A DNA stretch of 9,143 bases from Candidatus Bathyarchaeota archaeon. GTDB taxonomy: Archaea; Thermoproteota; Bathyarchaeia; Bathyarchaeales; Bathyarchaeaceae. The notes beneath the pieces are model-generated. The model saw only the letters and a program-made list of their open reading frames with translations. It was not told where the DNA came from and did not search any database. The first letter of the stretch is position 1. Each line of letters starts with the position of its first letter. Both the position numbers and the translations under genes were made by a program. This document shows positions 5,951 to 9,143 of this stretch, one piece after another. Where the stretch lies: the NCBI GenBank assembly GCA_020344715.1, contig CP070828.1, positions 535,081 to 544,223 of the forward strand, in the 5' to 3' direction.

Positions 5951-6949
5951 ATGAAACCAAGATATCTTCACCTCACCTCGGTGCTCATTTTCATGGTCTT
6001 GTCTTGGAATGTCGCGTTCGCTCACACACCGGACACGCCGACTGACAATGAAAGTCTCGCCACGGCGTACACGATATCTAACCCCACGAAGTCTTGGGCC
6101 ATCTATGCGGAACTTCACGAAGGCCAAGAAGCTCAATACTACGAGTTTGAGTTGCCGCCGAATGAAAGGCTGTTCGCCCAGTTGTTTGTTCCACCGGGAG
6201 AAGATAGCAGGTTCAACCCGAATTTGGTGATCATGGGTCCTGGCATAACCTCTCAAGACACCGTACCTGCTTATGTGGAGACCGCAGAAAACGTGGGAAT
6301 AGCCTTGCAGATCGGGCAGCGTCCCTCCAGTGTCACGTACGAACCTTTTACTCCAAGCAGCTTCTATGAACTCGCTAGTTTCGATCAGGAAGTCTCTGCT
6401 GGTGGAACCTACTACGTGGCGGTTTATGAGCAGTCGCATGGAGGACGGTATGGACTAGCCATTGGCTATAAAGAAGAGTTCGGACTCGACGAGTTCATCA
6501 GGATACCCATCGACGTCATCGGCATTCATCAATGGGAAGGACAATCCTTGCTCTTCATTCTAGCTCCACTCCTGATCACTCTAATCGCTGGGTTTGCGCT
6601 CTTGATCTGGAAAAGACCGACATCTTTGCGAGGAGTCTTCAGTGGAATTGGCGTTCTCGCAGGTCTCCTATACCTGGGCAGTGGATTCATGATGTTGACT
6701 CAAATGATTCTGGCCTTGACCGCCGCGAGCCCAGACGTCGGCGTGCTCTTAACTGCAATCTTCATTCTAATCCCAATTCTCTTGGCGATAGCCATTTTCC
6801 GACTGACTATTCCTCGAAAGCAGATAACTGTTCGAGTTAGGATTTTCATGGTGGTTCTAGGAGTCATTGGTCTCTTCGCGTGGGCAGGTCTCCTTGTGGG
6901 TCCTGCTTTAGCCTTGGTCGGGAGTGTCGTACCGGATAAGCGTTTCTAA
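5951..6949 (+). CDS. Secreted/membrane-anchored protein with four C-terminal membrane helices, unknown function
   Basis: A 332-residue protein. Residues 1-24 form a signal peptide: basic MKPR, hydrophobic core LTSVLIFMVLSW, and AFA before His25 as a likely cleavage site. Residues about 25-195 are polar and strand-rich, containing AQYYEFELPPNERLFAQLFV (61-80) and GGTYYVAVYEQSHGGRYGLA (151-170), a pattern like extracellular jelly-roll or PPC-like sandwich domains. Four hydrophobic helices follow at about 200-220, 229-257, 264-284 and 297-326, ending in VPDKRF. This implies an exported N-terminal domain on a membrane base, compatible with a sensor or an envelope component. No catalytic motif was recognised and no family can be named. 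ATG 5951 was chosen over 5933 because it fits both the signal peptide and the TATA spacing. It is divergent from the peroxiredoxin gene; shared regulation is possible but not shown. Confidence 0.82.
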   Translation: MKPRYLHLTSVLIFMVLSWNVAFAHTPDTPTDNESLATAYTISNPTKSWAIYAELHEGQEAQYYEFELPPNERLFAQLFVPPGEDSRFNPNLVIMGPGITSQDTVPAYVETAENVGIALQIGQRPSSVTYEPFTPSSFYELASFDQEVSAGGTYYVAVYEQSHGGRYGLAIGYKEEFGLDEFIRIPIDVIGIHQWEGQSLLFILAPLLITLIAGFALLIWKRPTSLRGVFSGIGVLAGLLYLGSGFMMLTQMILALTAASPDVGVLLTAIFILIPILLAIAIFRLTIPRKQITVRVRIFMVVLGVIGLFAWAGLLVGPALALVGSVVPDKRF

Positions 6950-7038
6950 TGGATCGCCTAGATAGATCTCAGCGCAAACTCGGAAGGTCTAGATCTCATT
7001 CGCTTTCCCGGACAACTTCTTAACCAGAAAGAGTGGAC

Positions 7039-7064
7039 CGGGCGGGACTCATACCCAAACGGGT
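7039..7064 (+). repeat. Left copy of 26-base direct repeat flanking the coiled-coil gene
   Basis: The copy reads C-GGGCGG followed by GACTCATACCCAAACGGGT and matches 8912-8937 at 25 of 26 bases, 1,873 bases apart. ACCC-AAAC-GGGT inside it can form a 4-base stem. GACTCATAC plus the GGGTTCAAATCC that overlaps its right end recall the anticodon and T arms of a CAU-anticodon tRNA, but the arms do not pair, so it is not a working tRNA. Confidence 0.7.
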
Positions 7065-7071
7065 TCAAATC
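7060..7071 (+). repeat. T-loop-like 12-mer, copy 1
   Basis: CGGGTTCAAATC occurs here and again at 7272-7283 in the same intergenic region. It is the consensus core of an archaeal tRNA T arm, but only one or two of the five stem pairs can form at either site. Confidence 0.5.
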
Positions 7072-7160
7072 CAACGACTGAAGGTTGCGCGGGCGAATTC
7101 AGATTACGATGAAAGCTGCTCAGAACCATATGGCGACTACATATTGTAATTTCATAAAGA

Positions 7161-7169
7161 CTATTTATC
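7161..7169 (+). promoter_or_regulatory. Candidate TATA box of the coiled-coil gene
   Basis: CTATTTATC, preceded by the purine-rich TAAAGA, predicts transcription from about 7190-7192. The leader to ATG 7303 would then be about 110 bases, long compared with the other genes here. It is the only good A/T-rich box in the region. Confidence 0.33.
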
Positions 7170-7198
7170 TTCTGAATCTAAGTGAAGCTGGCCATCTA

Positions 7199-7246
7199 AT
7201 GAAAAGGCTGGATGCGCGTTGGATGCGTCAGGGTATTGGCAATTAG
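7199..7246 (+). CDS. Possible 15-codon leader peptide upstream of the coiled-coil gene
   Basis: ATG at 7199 opens MKRLDARWMRQGIGN and stops at TAG 7244-7246, a few bases downstream of the predicted transcript start. It contains an 8-base direct repeat TGGATGCG (7209-7216, 7220-7227). No ribosome binding site is evident, and an open frame this short is common by chance. Confidence 0.15.
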   Translation: MKRLDARWMRQGIGN

Positions 7247-7271
7247 AAGCGCTTGCGCGCGCATTGAATTT

Positions 7272-7283
7272 CGGGTTCAAATC
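7272..7283 (+). repeat. T-loop-like 12-mer, copy 2
   Basis: An exact second copy of CGGGTTCAAATC, 20-31 bases before the coiled-coil start codon and 212 bases from the first copy. The flanks are A-rich and cannot form the T stem. Confidence 0.5.
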
Positions 7284-7302
7284 AAAATGAGGTTGCGTTG
7301 AA

Positions 7303-8862
7303 ATGGTGGACGACGCGTCTAAACAAGTTGCGAAGCTGATTCTCCCTTTTGCTGTACCTGCAGGGGATCAAATCAAAGCCTTTACAAAGGATGAAGAAAT
7401 GGCGGCTGTTCTCTACCTAGCTGAGTCGAATAGGAAGACGGGTGACGGTCACTTTTGGAAGAAGCCAGATGAGAAACTGGCATTCATAGCTGAAGTATGC
7501 TATCCTATATGGTTGGTTCCTTGGAATCGGGAAACCCTACTCTTTGACGGACTTGGCGTCACAACATCTACACTTTCCTATAATATTCTCCCTGATATTG
7601 ACGCCTTCAACCACGATATCCAAGCAAGTGCAAAAACATGTGAGACTTATTCCAAGGCTCTCTCTCGAAATGCCAACTATTTCCAGAACTTCACTGGGAA
7701 AGAGGAAGAAACCATAGAAGGTCTAATTACAGACCCAGACTTCATACGGGATTTTTGGGTCTATCTCTTAGAAGTGCAGGCGGCTAAGACGCCCTTCGCA
7801 ACCAAGGCGGTTGTTTCTCCCACCATTAACGAATCCGATATCACAGTTTTTGTCAAAGAGCTTTCAGCTTTGCGAGCCAAAATCGAGGAGGATGCAAGAA
7901 ACCTCGAAGCAAGCATGACACTGCTCACCACAGCGACCAAACAGAAAACAAGAGCAATTCGCGAAGAAAGCAGGAAAATTCGAAAGAAGCTTACCCAAGA
8001 AATCAAGAAAGTCAAACCCAGGGTGACAAGAGAAATACGGCAAATACGGAAGAAGCATAATGCACAAATCGGCAAGCTCTCCAAAAGATTCGCAGAACGA
8101 CTTCGAGTTCTTCGCAAAAACCGTCGTAAACTTCAGAACCTCAGGAAAAAATCTCCAACCGCCAAAAGAAGAATCAAAGCTATTGACCGAAAAATAGCAA
8201 ACGTAGAAACTGCGAAGAAACTGAAAATATCCCAACAGCGGGCGGTGCGCGACACCTGCATCGAAAAGGCTAGGAAGATTCTCAAAGGGCTCGAGGCTTC
8301 ACGAGAAACCTGGATCAGAACAAAACAACATGAAAAAACACTGCTAGAGGATAGAACTTCCTCGATCATAACTCAAATGAATGAAATGGTCAAGCTAAAA
8401 GACGCAGGCATTCATGAGTTTTACAGAATAAGCATGGATGCGTACGGGATTAGCAGACCTACGAGAAGAAACTCGTCTGAGCTCATATACTTGCCTTTCT
8501 ACCTTGTTCGTTACGAAACAGAGTCGAAGAGAAGATATGTTGCATATCCTCCATCTATCATCGGCAGCATTGGCATTTTGACCAAGGTGAAGGGAATTCT
8601 CGGTGGCGCAAGAATGGAGTCTTTTCTCCAATCCTATTCAAAGGCCATCACCACACTTCTTGAGCAACTTGTCATGCTAGTCCAGAAGAATCCCGTGCTC
8701 GAAAGAGAGATATGCAACGCAGCAATTCAAGCCAGCATTTTGCGAGTTACAGAGTTACGAGTAGGCGTAAACAGAGGATTGAAAACGCTGAAGAGCAAAA
8801 AATGGTTGTCAGAAAACGACCGTCAAACTCTCGGCCAGCTTCTATATACCTATTCTATCTGA
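7303..8862 (+). CDS. Basic coiled-coil protein of unknown function
   Basis: A 519-residue soluble protein with no signal peptide or membrane helix. The N-terminal region (1-175) contains the aromatic-rich FWKKPDEKLAFIAEVCYPIW (51-70), then LVPW and LLFDGLG. A long helical, coiled-coil-like region spans about 176-370. Within it, residues 217-316 hold about 40 Lys/Arg and only about 7 acidic residues in 100, which could suit nucleic-acid or other polyanion binding. The C-terminal region (371-519) contains ELIYLPFYLVRYE (393-405) and YVAYPPSIIG (412-421), then a helical tail ending at TYSI. It looks like a conserved three-part protein, not random sequence, but I recognise no named family or catalytic motif. 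ATG 7303 follows an in-frame TGA at 7288-7290; GAGG 10 bases upstream is a weak binding site. Direct repeats bracket the gene. It is more A-rich than its neighbours, which the Lys content partly explains. Confidence 0.8.
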   Translation: MVDDASKQVAKLILPFAVPAGDQIKAFTKDEEMAAVLYLAESNRKTGDGHFWKKPDEKLAFIAEVCYPIWLVPWNRETLLFDGLGVTTSTLSYNILPDIDAFNHDIQASAKTCETYSKALSRNANYFQNFTGKEEETIEGLITDPDFIRDFWVYLLEVQAAKTPFATKAVVSPTINESDITVFVKELSALRAKIEEDARNLEASMTLLTTATKQKTRAIREESRKIRKKLTQEIKKVKPRVTREIRQIRKKHNAQIGKLSKRFAERLRVLRKNRRKLQNLRKKSPTAKRRIKAIDRKIANVETAKKLKISQQRAVRDTCIEKARKILKGLEASRETWIRTKQHEKTLLEDRTSSIITQMNEMVKLKDAGIHEFYRISMDAYGISRPTRRNSSELIYLPFYLVRYETESKRRYVAYPPSIIGSIGILTKVKGILGGARMESFLQSYSKAITTLLEQLVMLVQKNPVLEREICNAAIQASILRVTELRVGVNRGLKTLKSKKWLSENDRQTLGQLLYTYSI

Positions 8863-8911
8863 ATGTGCGCGCGTACAAGAGGTTTAAGGAAGAAAATCTT
8901 TACCCACGCGA

Positions 8912-8937
8912 CGGGCGAGACTCATACCCAAACGGGT
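8912..8937 (+). repeat. Right copy of 26-base direct repeat flanking the coiled-coil gene
   Basis: The copy reads C-GGGCGA followed by GACTCATACCCAAACGGGT, differing from the left copy only at base 7 (A for G). It starts 50 bases after the coiled-coil stop codon. Here TACCC-AAAC-GGGTA extends the internal stem to 5 pairs, and the T-loop-like continuation of the left copy is absent. Confidence 0.7.
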
Positions 8938-8963
8938 AAGCCGCGCATGCAATCGTTGCTGAA

Positions 8964-8980
8964 ATGGATGCTACATCCAT
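8964..8980. repeat. Short perfect hairpin
   Basis: ATGGATG-CTA-CATCCAT forms a perfect 7-base stem with a 3-base loop. It lies 100 bases after the coiled-coil stop codon. It could protect or end a transcript, but no T-run follows. Confidence 0.4.
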
Positions 8981-9046
8981 CCTATTACCTTCGAGCCCTA
9001 GATCTTACCAGAAGAGAATGTCTAGTCCGCCCGTGATCGTTGGCAG

Positions 9047-9078
9047 ATATTAGGGTTGCTTCACTGTTGCCCTAATAT
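9047..9078. repeat. 9-base inverted repeat
   Basis: ATATTAGGG (9047-9055) and CCCTAATAT (9070-9078) are perfect inverse complements separated by 14 bases. As DNA this could be an operator for a dimeric regulator; as RNA it would be a stem-loop. The TATTAGGG arm has no clear TATA character. Confidence 0.45.
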
Positions 9079-9113
9079 GAGGGCGCACACTATTGAGTTC
9101 TGGAGAAACTGGT

Positions 9114-9127
9114 GATTGAAGATTGAA
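9114..9127 (+). repeat. GATTGAA tandem pair
   Basis: Two adjacent copies of GATTGAA lie close to the right edge. They may be chance or part of a binding site for a gene outside the window. Confidence 0.3.
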
Positions 9128-9143
9128 GGCAACTGACAAGCAA

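Larger units (their letters stand above)
6950..7302. other. 353-base intergenic region with repeat, tRNA-like fragments and a long leader
   Basis: No gene of normal size is present. The region contains a 9-base direct repeat TAGATCTCA (6963-6971, 6990-6998), the left copy of the 26-base flanking repeat (7039-7064), two copies of a T-loop-like 12-mer (7060-7071, 7272-7283), a TATA-like element (7161-7169), a 15-codon open frame (7199-7246) and a GC-rich stretch (7247-7264) with a small GCGC-TTGC-GCGC stem. It may serve as promoter and leader of the coiled-coil gene. Confidence 0.5.
8863..9143. other. Intergenic region at the right edge with hairpins and repeats, no gene
   Basis: No recognisable coding frame lies in these 281 bases. 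Contents are the right copy of the flanking repeat, a short perfect hairpin (8964-8980), a 9-base inverted repeat (9047-9078), and a GATTGAA tandem pair (9114-9127). It may be the 3' flank of the coiled-coil gene plus the promoter region of a gene beyond the edge. Confidence 0.5.

Noticed and set aside
7030..7080. A tRNA gene with CAU anticodon (GACTCATAC and GGGTTCAAATCC present)
   Set aside because: Neither the anticodon stem nor the T stem pairs (T stem fails from the third pair), there is no D arm, and no matching acceptor strands exist. Kept only as a tRNA-like fragment.
8712..8939. A 75-codon plus-strand frame overlapping the end of the coiled-coil gene
   Set aside because: Most of it is an alternative frame of the coiled-coil gene, and its tail is the translated flanking repeat. 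No start signal is present.
9109..9140. Box C/D small RNA (GTGATTGA near a CTGA)
   Set aside because: The C box does not match RTGATGA, no D' or C' boxes are seen, and the spacing to CTGA is too short for a guide.
1..9143. CRISPR array, insertion sequence or integrase
   Set aside because: No regularly spaced repeats, transposase or recombinase motifs were found on either strand.

Overview
The window looks archaeal. Several start codons have A/T-rich, TATA-box-like octamers about 26-28 bases upstream with no leader (5951 on +, 3798 on -), or a GGTGA-type ribosome binding site after a short leader (3003 on -). The protein content (an archaeal-style TatD hydrolase, a cytoplasmic M28 peptidase, a compact Fe-S MutY/Mig-type glycosylase, a YedY-like molybdoenzyme without an export signal) and mid-range base composition suggest an uncultivated mesophilic lineage such as Bathyarchaeia or a relative. 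That placement is an inference from protein style, not a phylogenetic result.

Layout. The left edge holds the 3' end of a YbaN/DUF454 membrane protein (1-282, +). Positions 283-850 hold no gene I can name; fragments in two frames could be a decayed gene. A TatD-family metal-dependent hydrolase follows (915-1679, +). It converges on a five-gene minus-strand run from 5842 down to 1741: BCP-type peroxiredoxin, sulfite-oxidase/YedY-like molybdopterin enzyme, VOC-family metalloenzyme, MutY/Mig-type adenine/mismatch DNA glycosylase and M28 metallopeptidase. The gaps in this run are 72-170 bases and several genes appear to have their own promoters, so it is better read as a co-oriented cluster than as one tight operon.

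A divergent promoter region (5843-5950) separates the cluster from a plus-strand gene for a secreted or membrane-anchored protein: signal peptide, about 170 extracellular residues, four C-terminal membrane helices. A 353-base gap follows, then a 519-residue protein of unknown function (7303-8862) with a strongly basic central coiled coil. The last 281 bases hold small hairpins and no gene.

The most unusual structure is around the coiled-coil gene. A 26-base sequence at 7039-7064 recurs with one mismatch at 8912-8937, bracketing the gene in a 1.9-kb unit. The left copy runs into a tRNA T-loop-like sequence, and part of that sequence recurs at 7272-7283. This could mark a small integrated or duplicated cassette, or a repeated 3'-flanking element. 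Nothing in the unit encodes a recombinase.

Functionally, TatD (DNA/RNA 3' processing), the glycosylase (repair of oxidised or deaminated bases) and the peroxiredoxin fit oxidative-damage defence. The other genes are general metabolism or unknown, and no classical defence or mobile-element gene is recognisable.
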